A DNA stretch of 64,000 bases, taken from CAVUWL01 sp963787415. GTDB taxonomy: Bacteria > Actinomycetota > Thermoleophilia > Solirubrobacterales > 70-9. The notes beneath the pieces are model-generated. The model saw only the letters and a list, made by a program, of their open reading frames with translations, had not been told where the DNA came from and did not search any database. Position numbers and translations under genes: made by a program. The DNA lies in assembly GCA_963787415.1 (NCBI GenBank), contig CAWBCO010000001.1, forward strand, positions 124,001 through 188,000. Direction: 5' to 3'. Of the stretch, positions 43,523-52,371 are shown one piece after another (the first letter of the stretch is position 1; the number at the start of each line of letters is the position of its first letter).

Positions 43523-44374
43523 TCAGAGGCCCCGTGACATGAACGTCTCGGCTACTCCAACCGATAGCGCTGCGGCAAGTCCGATGTAGACAATGCCGAC
43601 CAGCGCGCGTGTGCGGGTCGGAATTGAGTAGTAGGCATGGCTCTCCGGCGTCGCTCGTGCCTTCCATCGCCGCCAGCTCTCAACTCCCCCAAGCACCAGG
43701 ATCACAAAGAGAACTGGGCTGGGATAAAAGATCGTCAGCGCGAGCAATCCCACCAAGCCGACCAGCCACACCGCGGGGCTGAGCGCCGCCATTGCCCGGC
43801 CGCCATCGAGGGGAACGATCGGCAGCAGGTTGAAGAGATTGAGAAAGAACCCGATATAGGCGAGTGCTCGCCAAAACTCATTGCCGGTGGCCAGCCAAAT
43901 CGCCAGCGGAATGAGGGTAGCGATGCTGCCCAAGACTGGGCCTGCGAGACCGACCCGTGCCTCTGCGGCGGCATCCTTGCCCATCGACTTTGACGCGATG
44001 ACCGCCCCGAGGAAGGGGATGAAAAGTGGTGCCGATGCCTTGATTCCCTCGCGCCGAAGCTGGATTACATGTCCGATCTCGTGCAGAAAGAGCAGGGCGA
44101 CAAGTCCGATCGCAAAGGGGAAGCCAAAGAGGAGCCCGTATGCGGCGATCGAGACCGCCATCGATCCAAAGGTGGCGAGAAGCTTGAGTTGTGGTAGTAA
44201 GACCAGGAGTGCTTTTGCCTTCGCTGCGAGCACACCGAAAGGGGCAAGGACTCGTGCGAGTCGCTTGCGCAGGGATTGGCGCCCGGAGCCCGGATGGATT
44301 GGCTCGCCTGAGTCCGGTTTCTCAACCGAGACCGGGAGACCGACCGAGAGGCGCTCGCTGAGGCTCTCCGACAT
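43523..44374 (-). CDS. Site-2 protease family (M50) metalloprotease
   Basis: Intramembrane zinc protease of 283 residues. The catalytic HEIGH is at 98-102 on the first core helix, and the third ligand is Asp190 in 'NLLPIVPLDGGR'. A conserved GPxxG-type segment 'GLAGPVLGS' sits between. About six membrane helices are present. There is no PDZ or CBS domain, unlike RseP or SpoIVFB, so it belongs to the short soil-bacterial subgroup of unknown substrate. The N-terminal 40 residues are polar and cytoplasmic. Confidence 0.9.
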   Translation of the reverse strand: MSESLSERLSVGLPVSVEKPDSGEPIHPGSGRQSLRKRLARVLAPFGVLAAKAKALLVLLPQLKLLATFGSMAVSIAAYGLLFGFPFAIGLVALLFLHEIGHVIQLRREGIKASAPLFIPFLGAVIASKSMGKDAAAEARVGLAGPVLGSIATLIPLAIWLATGNEFWRALAYIGFFLNLFNLLPIVPLDGGRAMAALSPAVWLVGLVGLLALTIFYPSPVLFVILVLGGVESWRRWKARATPESHAYYSIPTRTRALVGIVYIGLAAALSVGVAETFMSRGL

Positions 44375-44441
44375 GCTTTTAATTGTCCCTCACCTAACTA
44401 AATGCAGCCTCAGGTCGCGTCTCAGCTCGCTCCTGAACAAG

Positions 44442-44726
44442 TTAGCGTGGCTTCTCCGAGCGCTGGGAAATCTCAGGTACCCTCGAAGCTGCTGGAATCG
44501 GGGAGGCTGCTGGGACTGCTGAGGCCGATGGCATCGGTGACGCACCCGGGATTGCGAATCGCGAGGACGGTTGTCCTTCTCGCTTGCCCTGGGCGCCTCC
44601 TGCGGGCCCCTCGGAGCGGTGGTTCTCGCTGTCGGGTTGACCTCCGATCGCGCCGCTCAGCGCAGCCACAAGCTTCGGGGTCAGATCCGCTGTCTCATCG
44701 CCCGATCGGCTTGGGATCTCGGCCAT
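44442..44726 (-). CDS. Small Pro/Ala/Ser-rich protein, unknown
   Basis: 94 residues from ATG 44726, with AGGAG six bases upstream, which is the main evidence that it is real. The N-terminal half (MAEIPSRSGDETADLTPKLV) is polar and the C-terminal half is low complexity ('PSASAVPAASPIPAASRVP'). No signal peptide or family is seen. It is divergent from the winged-helix gene at 44871. Confidence 0.45.
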   Translation of the reverse strand: MAEIPSRSGDETADLTPKLVAALSGAIGGQPDSENHRSEGPAGGAQGKREGQPSSRFAIPGASPMPSASAVPAASPIPAASRVPEISQRSEKPR

Positions 44727-44856
44727 CGGTGTCTCCTGGCTGGCCCTGTGCTGACTCGAATCACCGAGCCTCCACCGCAGAGTCCCTATCAGTGGAGGCC
44801 CCTGTCGCTGCGGAATCAGAATCCTTGGGCTCCAGAGGCGGGGTTAGTGAATACAG

Positions 44857-44862
44857 TATATC
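44857..44862 (+). promoter_or_regulatory. Candidate -10 box of a leaderless transcript
   Basis: TATATC ends eight bases before ATG 44871, the spacing expected if transcription starts at the A of the start codon. There is no Shine-Dalgarno sequence, which fits leaderless translation, common in Actinobacteria. No good -35 box is seen. Confidence 0.45.
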
Positions 44863-44863
44863 A

Positions 44864-44890
44864 TTAATTCATGAATGTTAATTCACGAAT
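44864..44890 (+). promoter_or_regulatory. Tandem operator-like repeat across the regulator start codon
   Basis: TTAATTCATGAAT (44864-44876) is followed after one base by TTAATTCACGAAT (44878-44890), one mismatch, with centres 14 bp apart. The first copy contains the palindrome ATTCATGAAT. The repeat covers the start codon of the winged-helix gene, a plausible autoregulatory site. Confidence 0.6.
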
Positions 44891-45251
44891 ACTGAAGCAA
44901 GTAGCAGAACACGCAAGCGAGATCCCTCCCCGTTGGGATTTCCTCACCAACCACGCTCACGTCCTGCTCTGTGTTGCTGATGATCCCGGTATTCGATTGC
45001 GCGACATAGCTGCTGCGGTCGGTATTACCGAGCGAAGCGCCCACAAAATCCTCTCCGAGCTGGTTGAGGAGGGCTATGTCCTGCGCCAGCGAGATGGGCG
45101 TCGCAACCGCTATGAGGTCGTGCCCGAGCTCCCCCTTCGCCATCCGCTGATCCAGGAAACGGCGGTGGGCGACCTGCTCAAGCTGTTGATCGGGCCGCGG
45201 TCTTCAGACCGTCGGACCGAGCCAAAAGCTGTCAATACAAAGAGCCAGTAA
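44871..45251 (+). CDS. Winged-helix transcriptional regulator (MarR/ArsR-like)
   Basis: 126 residues with one winged helix: 'HAHVLLCVADDPGIRLRDIA' then 'GITERSAHKILSELVEEGYV' (recognition helix) and wing 'RQRDGRRNRYEVV'. The remaining 30 residues are basic and probably disordered. The start codon is inside an operator-like tandem repeat and there is no ribosome site, suggesting a leaderless, autoregulated gene. It is 15 bp upstream of the desaturase gene, so it probably controls membrane lipid desaturation. Confidence 0.85.
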   Translation: MNVNSRILKQVAEHASEIPPRWDFLTNHAHVLLCVADDPGIRLRDIAAAVGITERSAHKILSELVEEGYVLRQRDGRRNRYEVVPELPLRHPLIQETAVGDLLKLLIGPRSSDRRTEPKAVNTKSQ

Positions 45252-45266
45252 AGATCGGACGATGAG

Positions 45267-46382
45267 ATGAAGATGTCAGATGCGGCAATGCCCTCAACGC
45301 AGCAATCAGGGGCCGATGAGCAGTTCGCCGACGTACCTTTCCCCGGCGGCGACAACGGTCTCTCCCAGACCCCGGCGTCGAGCAACGGTGCAGACAACAG
45401 TCATCAGTTCTGGCGAACCTCGATCGCTCCCCACGAGCGACCATCGCTGCGTCGAAGCCTCTTTGACCTGGCAACCTCGGTGGCGCCTTACCTATTTTTG
45501 ACCGTCATGATGTATCTCTCTGTGAACGTCTCAGCATGGTTGACCCTTGCCCTTGCCATTCCTGCAGGCGGCTTTCTCTTGCGGACATTCATCGTCTTCC
45601 ATGACTGTGCTCACGGCTCTTTCTTGCCGACCAAGCGCGGCAATCTGTGGCTGGGGCGGTTTACCGGTTTGCTCGTCTTTCAGCCGTTTGGCAATTGGCG
45701 TCACAAGCACGCCGTCCATCACGGTACGGCCGGAGACCTTGACCGGCGTGGAACTGGCGACGTGATGACGCTCACCGTCGAGGAGTACAACTCACGCTCC
45801 TGGGGCAGGCGCCTCGGTTACCGTCTCTTTCGCAATCCCCTCGTCATGTTTGGTCTCGGCCCGATCTGGTCGTTGATGATCGGTCCTCGCTTCTGGTCGC
45901 GCAAGATGCGCCGACGTCACCGCCAGAGCGTAATCGCGACCAACCTCGTGCTCGGGGTGATCATCGCGGCGATCGTTTGGCTTCTCGGCTGGCAGGCGTG
46001 GGTCTTGGTCCAGGTGCCGACGGCAGTCCTCGCCGGCACCCTCGGGGTGTGGATGTTCTACGTACAGCACCAGTTCGAGGATGTCTACTGGGAGAACTCC
46101 GAGCACTGGAGCTACGCCGATGCGGCGCTGCGCGGGAGCTCCTATCTGAAGCTGCCCAAGCTATTTCAGTTTTTCAGCGGAAATATCGGCCTTCATCACG
46201 TCCATCACCTCAGTGCGAAGGTACCCAACTACAACCTCCAAAGCGCCCATGACGAGAACCCGATCTTTCACGATGTCCCGGTTCTGGGAGTTCGTGACGG
46301 GCTTCGATCGATCCGGCTCAAGTTGATTGACCCCACAAGTGGCCGGATGCTGAGCTGGCATGAAGCCAGAAACCGAGCTTGA
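45267..46382 (+). CDS. Membrane fatty acid desaturase
   Basis: Integral di-iron desaturase of 371 residues. The three histidine boxes are 'HDCAHGS' (about 112-118), 'HKHAVHHG' (about 145-152) and 'HHVHHL' (about 306-311), with two pairs of membrane helices between. It would introduce a double bond into an acyl lipid using ferredoxin or rubredoxin as electron donor. The N-terminal 50 residues are polar and unlike the family. It follows the winged-helix regulator directly and forms an operon with it. Confidence 0.92.
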   Translation: MKMSDAAMPSTQQSGADEQFADVPFPGGDNGLSQTPASSNGADNSHQFWRTSIAPHERPSLRRSLFDLATSVAPYLFLTVMMYLSVNVSAWLTLALAIPAGGFLLRTFIVFHDCAHGSFLPTKRGNLWLGRFTGLLVFQPFGNWRHKHAVHHGTAGDLDRRGTGDVMTLTVEEYNSRSWGRRLGYRLFRNPLVMFGLGPIWSLMIGPRFWSRKMRRRHRQSVIATNLVLGVIIAAIVWLLGWQAWVLVQVPTAVLAGTLGVWMFYVQHQFEDVYWENSEHWSYADAALRGSSYLKLPKLFQFFSGNIGLHHVHHLSAKVPNYNLQSAHDENPIFHDVPVLGVRDGLRSIRLKLIDPTSGRMLSWHEARNRA

Positions 46383-46614
46383 GCTCGAGAAATTGCACCG
46401 TCTGCGCTCGATCGTGACCTGAATCCAATCGATTAACCATGCTGATCACGCATCCACCTGGGCTCTGGCTCAAGCCCTGGCGGGTTGACAGTCATCGTCA
46501 AATCCCGATCGATTGCTCGAGGCTTTGCCTGGCAATCCCACCATCGGGGTTCTGGCTCGGGCATCGCGAGAGTCGAGGCGCTCAGCGTCTATTGCGGCAG
46601 GTGCCACGCTGGGA

Positions 46615-47550
46615 TCATGGGGGTGAGCTGAGCGCTGAAATCCAGCGGTCCACCCAGGGGGAGACCAGGGCGGCGCGGGTGAAGAGGTCAGGGCGAGTTG
46701 TCAGGCAATGGCCAAATACGGCCTGGGCAATTCCGATCTCGATCAGTCCCTGACCACTTGGTCCTGCTGCCAGAAGGGGACCACCGCTATCTCCATGGCA
46801 TACCCCAGATGAAAACTTTGGAAAGTCAATTGCACAGATTCGGCCCAGAAGGCCTTCGCATCGTTGGCCCTCGAGGACGGTTTTTGCCCACATCAGCGAT
46901 TCAGTCAGTTCGGTCTGACCGTAGTAGGTCTCTCCCCAACCGGCGATCTCGGCGTGAGCACCCGTCCGCAGGATGTTGGAGTCCGCCGCGGTGGCAAGCC
47001 CGATTGCCGGGGCGCTGGTCGGCGTTGAGAGAACAAGCAGGGCGGCGTCGCCAAAGCCATTGGAATCCGCGGCTACGCTGTAGCGCGGGAATGGAAGGAT
47101 TTGAGAGACGCTCGAAATCTGGCGTTCAGATGATGTCCAATTCACAGCACCCGTAACCACCCGGTAGCCACCAGCTTCGTTTGTTGCCCCCGTTTGCAGA
47201 TTTACCGCACAGTGAGCTGCCGTGAGAATGAGATTCGGGGCGACGACCGTCCCGCTGCAAGCGAGGATTTCTTCGCCGCTGAAATCAATTACAAACGCCA
47301 TCCACGGAAAGGTTCCCGGTCTGGCAACGTCCCCGCCAACTACCGAGGATTTGGCAGAGGGATCGTTGGGCGATCGTGGCGCTTCGGCCTTTGAGCCGCT
47401 TTCCGGAAGTTGGGGGAGTGGCACAGATCGCTTCGCGCTGTCGAGCCTGCCCGCGAAGGAGGCGCTGGCGTCGAACATCCCGCTCGCGAGCACCAACAAC
47501 CCAGCGACAACGAACAAGCACAGCCTCAAAAAAATCGCCCGAGAAGCCAC
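46615..47550 (-). CDS. Secreted trypsin-like serine protease (S1)
   Basis: About 311 residues from GTG 47550, which puts a signal peptide (FLRLCLFVVAGLLVLASGM) at the front; the frame stays open to 47688. The mature protease begins 'VVGGDVARPGTFPWM', with the Val-Val-Gly-Gly start of activated trypsins preceded by a propeptide. Triad: His in 'LTAAHC', Asp in 'GFGDAALLVL', and Ser in 'GVCHGDSGGPL'. Cys pairs match the chymotrypsin fold. It is an extracellular degradative or processing enzyme, as found in soil Actinobacteria. Confidence 0.9.
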   Translation of the reverse strand: MASRAIFLRLCLFVVAGLLVLASGMFDASASFAGRLDSAKRSVPLPQLPESGSKAEAPRSPNDPSAKSSVVGGDVARPGTFPWMAFVIDFSGEEILACSGTVVAPNLILTAAHCAVNLQTGATNEAGGYRVVTGAVNWTSSERQISSVSQILPFPRYSVAADSNGFGDAALLVLSTPTSAPAIGLATAADSNILRTGAHAEIAGWGETYYGQTELTESLMWAKTVLEGQRCEGLLGRICAIDFPKFSSGVCHGDSGGPLLAAGPSGQGLIEIGIAQAVFGHCLTTRPDLFTRAALVSPWVDRWISALSSPP

Positions 47551-48231
47551 GATCAGGTACTCAGCCGTAATCTGCTCGTCGCGACTTGGTGGCCTGCGTC
47601 GATCCAAAAGCGCTCGGTTCCGCGACTCGGGTTCACCGAGACCGTGGGGTCCCGGTGATATCTGAGCCCCGCGCAGCGCGGATCTCAAACTGATTGCGGT
47701 CCGGTTGTAGGCCGCCCCATCCGGGCAAGAAGTCCATGAAGGGAGCTAGATCCATCTGTTTCAACCTTATCGGTGCGAACTGTTGGGAAATTAAATCTTC
47801 AGCCGATCTGGGGCCCCCCGGTCAGCGGCTGCAGAATCTGTAACTCACTCCAGCTGCCAGGGGGAAGCGCGGAGGTTTGCATCACCGCGACGGTCCACAT
47901 ATCGAAGCGGCGTTCAAGTTGTGTTGGAAATGGGGTTGGAACACGAGCGGGTCCGCCAACATGCTGGCGGCGCACCTTGCGGGGTGCAAGCCTTGCCCTT
48001 CACTTCCTCGCGGCGGTGTTCGAGGCTCGTAAAAGACCGCGCTCCTGACCAGACATTCGATCGAATTTCGGGCGGCGGCGCCCATCCCAATCACCACCCT
48101 CTACGTTGGCCCTGCTCAGCAACGATCGGTGAGACGGTGAGGCGAGATTCAGAGCCTGAAGTCCTCGACCCAAACCTGGGACTGTTGCGGCTAGCTTGGG
48201 GTTGAGAGCCTTGCTTGTGGTCTGAAGCCGC
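47551..48231. other. 681-bp region without a supported gene
   Basis: Several short frames are open on both strands, none with a recognisable protein. The 130-codon minus frame at 48000-48392 overlaps the VOC gene in another frame and is a shadow. Confidence 0.4.
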
Positions 48232-48708
48232 TCAATCGTGAGATCGGCTTTCCTCACCTGCCTCAAACGCACGCTTGGCTCGAGCGTCGATTTCATCTGC
48301 GGAGAGAATCTCGAGGCGCTGGCTAAGCATCCATTGCTGGCCGAAGGGATCGCGGAGGCGACCACCGCGCTCGCCGTAGAAGTGATCGCCAAGCGGATGG
48401 ATCACCTCGGCGCCCGCCTTGATCGCGCGCTCCCAGCAGGCCTCGACATCCTTCCAGTAGGTGGCCATGATCGCGGCCGGAGGCTCGTTGCGGCCGGAGA
48501 TTTCAGGGTCCTCGGTGATCATCACAATCGAGTCGCCAATACGGAGCTCTGCGTGGATCAGTTCGCCGTCGGGGCCATTGAAGCGCTCCCCAACCTCCTC
48601 GGCACCGAAAGCCCTGCAATAAAACCGAATTGCATCTGCCCCGGCCGCGACCACGAGCCTTGGGGTGACGGTGTGCAGGTGCTCGGGGATTGGATCAACC
48701 TCAGCCAT
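48232..48708 (-). CDS. VOC-superfamily (glyoxalase/PhnB-like) protein
   Basis: 158 residues with two beta-alpha-beta-beta-beta units: 'TVTPRLVVAAGADAIRFYCR' opens the fold and 'HFYGERGGRLRDPFGQQWML' (residues about 105-124) carries the usual closing motif. This PhnB-like subgroup is common and its substrates are unknown. It may bind or modify small molecules in the cytosol. Start ATG 48708. No operon partner. Confidence 0.88.
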   Translation of the reverse strand: MAEVDPIPEHLHTVTPRLVVAAGADAIRFYCRAFGAEEVGERFNGPDGELIHAELRIGDSIVMITEDPEISGRNEPPAAIMATYWKDVEACWERAIKAGAEVIHPLGDHFYGERGGRLRDPFGQQWMLSQRLEILSADEIDARAKRAFEAGEESRSHD

Positions 48709-48987
48709 CGGAAATACCTTCGTGTGCGCATTATCGGGACTTCTGAACGATAGAAAACTAGAAAGTTCGGCTAAGGGCTTGATGATCGGGAGAAGGCCTT
48801 GTTGATCTGGTCGGAGCGATCAGCGGCGAATTCCGACCGCGATCCGGTTTTTGGCTGATCGTGATTCTCAGCAAGCGATGTCTGGCGCATTCGCCTGGGG
48901 AGCTTTGAGCAAGATACCGGGGCGGTCCGATGAATCTTGACCGCGTGGGGTGTAGCGAGGGCGAACTCGAGTGCGCTGAGGATGTGA

Positions 48988-49479
48988 TTAGGGCGGGGTC
49001 GACCCTGGCGGCGAGGTTCGGCTTGCCAGGTTGATGCGATCGACGAGGCTGGCGGGATCGGGCAGGATCACCGTCAGGCGCTGCAGCTTGGCGCCCTGGA
49101 GGTCGAGCGCCAGGGCCTCACGGCCTCCCTTGACGGCGAAGAACTGGCGCCCACCATCTAGATAGCAGACGCAGAGCAAGTTTAACCCGGGGATTATCTT
49201 GCGCCCCTTCACCGCACTGTAGCGGCGGATCGATTGAATTGGATCATGATCAACATTGGCCCCGACGATCTGGCTGAGGGGCACCACAATGTCGGGGGAA
49301 TAGCGCATGATGAAGGGAGGAACGGGCAAGCGGGCGAGCATGTCGCGAAGCGCCAGCTGGGAGTCTGTGAGTTCAAACCTCCAGCTACCCATACCCGGCA
49401 TCCTCGACGGGCGGAACTCGATCGTGTCGAGATCAGCGGCCAAGCGAAGATCGTAGCCGCGATTGTCGGCGCCACGCAC
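48988..49479 (-). CDS. Protein of unknown function
   Basis: Up to 163 residues. The central part alternates strands ('SIRRYSAVKGRKIIPGLNLL' and 'GGREALALDLQGAKLQRLTV') and reads like a compact beta domain of the PH-like kind that appears in small actinobacterial proteins. No family is recognised and the start is uncertain; it may begin later, at one of the internal Met codons such as 'MPGMGSWRFEL'. It is isolated between gaps. Confidence 0.6.
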   Translation of the reverse strand: MRGADNRGYDLRLAADLDTIEFRPSRMPGMGSWRFELTDSQLALRDMLARLPVPPFIMRYSPDIVVPLSQIVGANVDHDPIQSIRRYSAVKGRKIIPGLNLLCVCYLDGGRQFFAVKGGREALALDLQGAKLQRLTVILPDPASLVDRINLASRTSPPGSTPP

Positions 49480-49839
49480 CGATCGCCAAAGTCCAGGTGC
49501 CCAGTTTCTTTGGGGCAGCCGAGCGAATCGGGATTCCGCTTTCCGCGGAGCAAATTCTCTGCGGTCTCAAACCGCCTCAGGTCGGATTCGCGTAAGTGGT
49601 GATCTCCATGCTTCCCGGCCCGGAGCTTGATCGCCGGCGAGAGGATTCAGTCACCTTGATCGACCCAGAATGCCTCCAGCGGGAAGCTCATCGGTGATCA
49701 CGTCGGCACCACCAAACTTGACGCGATTGCGGCTTCGGGGCTACTCTAGGTTTCGATTCGGGTGATTCGCTGCGGCCTCGAGACCCGAGTTCTTTGAGTG
49801 GCGGCGAGGCCAGAATTGCGACAGGAGAGCTGAGGAAAA
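49480..49839. other. Intergenic region with the secreted-protein promoter
   Basis: About 360 bp without a supported gene. It contains the candidate promoter at 49718-49747. Confidence 0.4.
49718..49747 (+). promoter_or_regulatory. Candidate promoter of the secreted orphan gene
   Basis: TTGACG (49718-49723) and TACTCT (49742-49747) are 18 bp apart, a good sigma-70-like match. Transcription would start near 49754, leaving a leader of about 85 bases. Confidence 0.5.
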
Positions 49840-50634
49840 GTGATTTCATGGGCCAAGATGCACCACCTGTCTGCAAGGCATCTCGGGCGGGTCGCGGCGC
49901 TATGCGCCGGCTGCTTGACCCTCTTGGCCCTTGCCGGTACAAGCGCGTTTGGCGAGGTGGTGCAAAGCGGAGACCTGATCATCGGCGTCCAGGGAAGCAT
50001 CCATCCAGTCAGGCTGCCCAAAGACACGCTCGCCCCGATCGCTTTGGAAATCGGAAGCACGATCAAAACTTCCAACGGCTCTCGGGTGCCGGTCCTGAAT
50101 ACGATCTCGCTTGAATTCAACCGACACGGTGCCATCGATACGAACGGCATTGCGACCTGCAGCGTGTCGAAACTGCAAAATACCTTGACCGCGCAGGCCG
50201 AGCGGATCTGTGGCAGCGCCCTGGTCGGCACCGGAACCGCCGCCGGTGAAATTTCATTGCCCGAACAGCCGCCGTTTGACGCCAGCGGTCCGATGTTGAT
50301 CTTCAACGGCAAGCCCCAGGGCGGGCAACCGGTTTTGATCATCCACGTCTACGCGCACGTGCCGGCGCCGACAACCTTCGTGACGACGGCGGTGGTCAAG
50401 AAAGCCTCCGGCAAGTACGGACCGAGCATTCGGGTGAGGATTCCGACCATCGTTGGCGGCCAGGGTTCGCTGATTTCCTTCAACGCAACCCTTCACAAAA
50501 TTGTCCGCGCCGACTGCCCCGCCCCGGGCGCGGTGGGCGGGGCAGTCTTTCCCTTTGCAAAGGCCAGCTTTGAATTCGCCAATGGTGCCTCAGCGAGCAG
50601 CGATTTGGTCCGCGAGTGCCAGGTCAAGGGATAG
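49840..50634 (+). CDS. Secreted protein of an uncharacterised Solirubrobacterales family
   Basis: 264 residues from GTG 49840, with AGGA four bases upstream. A signal peptide (AALCAGCLTLLALAGTSAFG) leads into a beta-rich domain of about 220 residues. Landmarks are 'LEFNRHGAIDTNGIATCSV', 'QAERICGSALVGTGTA' and 'PEQPPFDASGPMLIFNG', with two Cys that can pair. I associate this pattern with secreted orphan families of Thermoleophilia, from memory and unverified. Function is unknown; the size suits a cell-surface or adhesive protein. Confidence 0.72.
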   Translation: MISWAKMHHLSARHLGRVAALCAGCLTLLALAGTSAFGEVVQSGDLIIGVQGSIHPVRLPKDTLAPIALEIGSTIKTSNGSRVPVLNTISLEFNRHGAIDTNGIATCSVSKLQNTLTAQAERICGSALVGTGTAAGEISLPEQPPFDASGPMLIFNGKPQGGQPVLIIHVYAHVPAPTTFVTTAVVKKASGKYGPSIRVRIPTIVGGQGSLISFNATLHKIVRADCPAPGAVGGAVFPFAKASFEFANGASASSDLVRECQVKG

Positions 50635-50685
50635 CCAGCTTCTCGCGGCTCGGACTCTCCGGAATCGGGTCGATTGGGTTCCGGT

Positions 50686-51332
50686 TCAGTGCACCACGGA
50701 GATATTGAAGTCGGCGCTGCCCAGAGCAGCCGATAGTCGCAGCCAGAGCGCGAGATACATCTCAGTGCCGCGGGCCCCCCTGATGTCGCCGAGATCGATG
50801 ATCGAGCCCGGGACCAGCCGAAGGTCTCCAGCAGGCTCATCGTTTCGGTTTTGGCGCCGTCGTCATTGCCGCAAACAAAGACGTTGTGATTGCCCGCGAC
50901 GCGGCCGGGTTCGGTCATCACCAGATGATTGATCGTGTTGAGGGCCTTGACCACCCGAGCGTCGGGGAAGGCGGCCTGAATCTGCTCGCCAAGGCTGTCG
51001 GTGTTAGAGATCGAAAGCAGGGGGGGCATTCCGACCGAGAAGTCAAGCGGATTGGCGACGTCTATCAGCACTTTGCCAGCCAGGCGCTCAGCGCCAGCAG
51101 CGCTCAGCGCTTGCAAGGATGCTGCACCGGCGGTGCAGTTGAAGACCAGCTCGGCGTTGCTCGCCGCCTCGGCGAAATTGCCGCCCCGCCCTTCGGCAAC
51201 CTCCCCCATCCATTCTGCCAGGGCTTCGCCGGTTGCCGAGCGTGATCCCATCGTCACCTCGTGGCCGAGCTCGACCAACTTGGTGGCAATCGTTCGCCCC
51301 GCCATGCCCGTGCCCAAGACTCCGATTCGCAT
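50686..51332 (-). pseudogene. F420/NADP-type oxidoreductase with a -1 frameshift
   Basis: Rossmann protein of the F420-dependent NADP reductase type. Residues 1-185 in frame from ATG 51332 (AAGGAGG eight bases upstream) carry 'RIGVLGTGMAGRTIATKL', 'LVELGHEVTMGSRS' and 'VVKALNTINHLVM'. After 'LLETFGW' the expected family ending appears in another frame: 'PGSIIDLGDIRGARGTEMYL', then LALWLRL and 'GSADFNISVVH' before TGA 50688. The switch falls at the TCCCGGG run (50807-50814), as if one C were lost. The frame as read continues past 50686 into unrelated residues. It is a pseudogene or a sequence error. Confidence 0.75.
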
Positions 51333-51438
51333 TTGCCCAGCCTCCTTGGTTATCGAGGGCAAATCAGGCTAGCGCGCAATCAAATCAGCGCAGCGGTGGC
51401 CGCCTCGTCGGTTGGGACCGCGACACGATCGCGCCGCG

Positions 51439-52038
51439 CTAGATCTCGATCAGGAGACCGGAGGGGCCAAGGTTGCGTACGGCGGTGGCGCCGATCTGTC
51501 CCTCACAGCCCCACGACTCGTGGATGTGCCCGCAGACGGTAAGCCTGGGGCGCGTTTCCTCGATCGCGCTTCGAAGCGCCTCGCTGCCCAGATGCGTGCC
51601 CCCAGCGTTTGTGTCACAGCATCCCTTTGGCGGGGAGTGGAGGATGAGTACGGCAGCGGGCGGGCAATCGATCAGCATTTCAGCGGCAGTCGCCTCGTCG
51701 AGGTCAAAGCTCCAATCCCACGGAGTCACCGGCACTCCGGCGCCAAGGCCGAAGAACTCTATGCCGTCAATTCTGCGCCCGTCTCCGTGCAGGACGTGGG
51801 CCGAAGCCCAGCCTGAAGCCGCCACTCGCAGCGCGTCTGCGGTCTCGTTATTTCCGGGCACGAGCAGGGTCGGCTTCTCAATTCCCTCAAGCGCAGCGAT
51901 CGTTTCCTCCAGCCCCTCGTGCACCGAGGCGAAATCGCCCGCCCCGATCACCAGATCGGCATCCGCTGACATCTGGACCAGGCTGTCGGCTAGCTCGAGG
52001 TCGCGGTGCAGATCACTGAAGGCGAGCAGCTTCACCAC
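51439..52038 (-). CDS. Calcineurin-like metallophosphoesterase
   Basis: 199 residues with the dimetal motif set: 'FSDLHRD' (DxH), 'VIGAGDFAS' (GD), 'LVPGNNETAD' (GNH/E type), 'LILHSPPKG' (H) and 'CGHIHESWG' (GHxH). The small size suits the Icc/YfcE-like cytosolic class. The substrate is unknown. Its start is within 100 bp of a divergent small membrane gene. Confidence 0.9.
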   Translation of the reverse strand: MVKLLAFSDLHRDLELADSLVQMSADADLVIGAGDFASVHEGLEETIAALEGIEKPTLLVPGNNETADALRVAASGWASAHVLHGDGRRIDGIEFFGLGAGVPVTPWDWSFDLDEATAAEMLIDCPPAAVLILHSPPKGCCDTNAGGTHLGSEALRSAIEETRPRLTVCGHIHESWGCEGQIGATAVRNLGPSGLLIEI

Positions 52039-52130
52039 CTCAACCTATCCGCTTGGCCAGCTGCAAATCACCTCGGCCTCGACGCCATGAGGCTCGGGAG
52101 GGGGGCCATTTCGATAATCTCGGCTCCCTG

Positions 52131-52304
52131 ATGCCTCCCATTTTTTGGATCGGCCTAGGTATCGCCGGATTTGTCTTTTTGGTCGGCGCCGTCTCCGGCG
52201 CCAGGTCGCGAACTGCGACGCTCAAAAGTGGCGCGGCGATGGGTGCCTACCTCGGTGTGATGATCGCCTTTCCTTTGCTGGCGATTGGCCTTGCAACCAG
52301 CTAG
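52131..52304 (+). CDS. Small two-helix membrane protein
   Basis: 57 residues with two hydrophobic helices (about 5-22 and 37-55) joined by a basic loop 'GARSRTATLKSG'. ATG 52131 starts just before the first helix; a longer frame upstream is antisense-like. No ribosome site is clear and no family is recognised. Confidence 0.5.
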   Translation: MPPIFWIGLGIAGFVFLVGAVSGARSRTATLKSGAAMGAYLGVMIAFPLLAIGLATS

Positions 52305-52371
52305 GCGGCGCTTCTGTGCATGATCGCCGCCGATCTGGGTAGAGGCCCCCGAGACCGACAGGAAGGAAGCC

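Noticed and set aside
50493..50685. C-terminal extension of the F420/NADP-type reductase frame
   Set aside because: Unrelated residues that appear only because of the frameshift near 50810; the family ending is in another frame.
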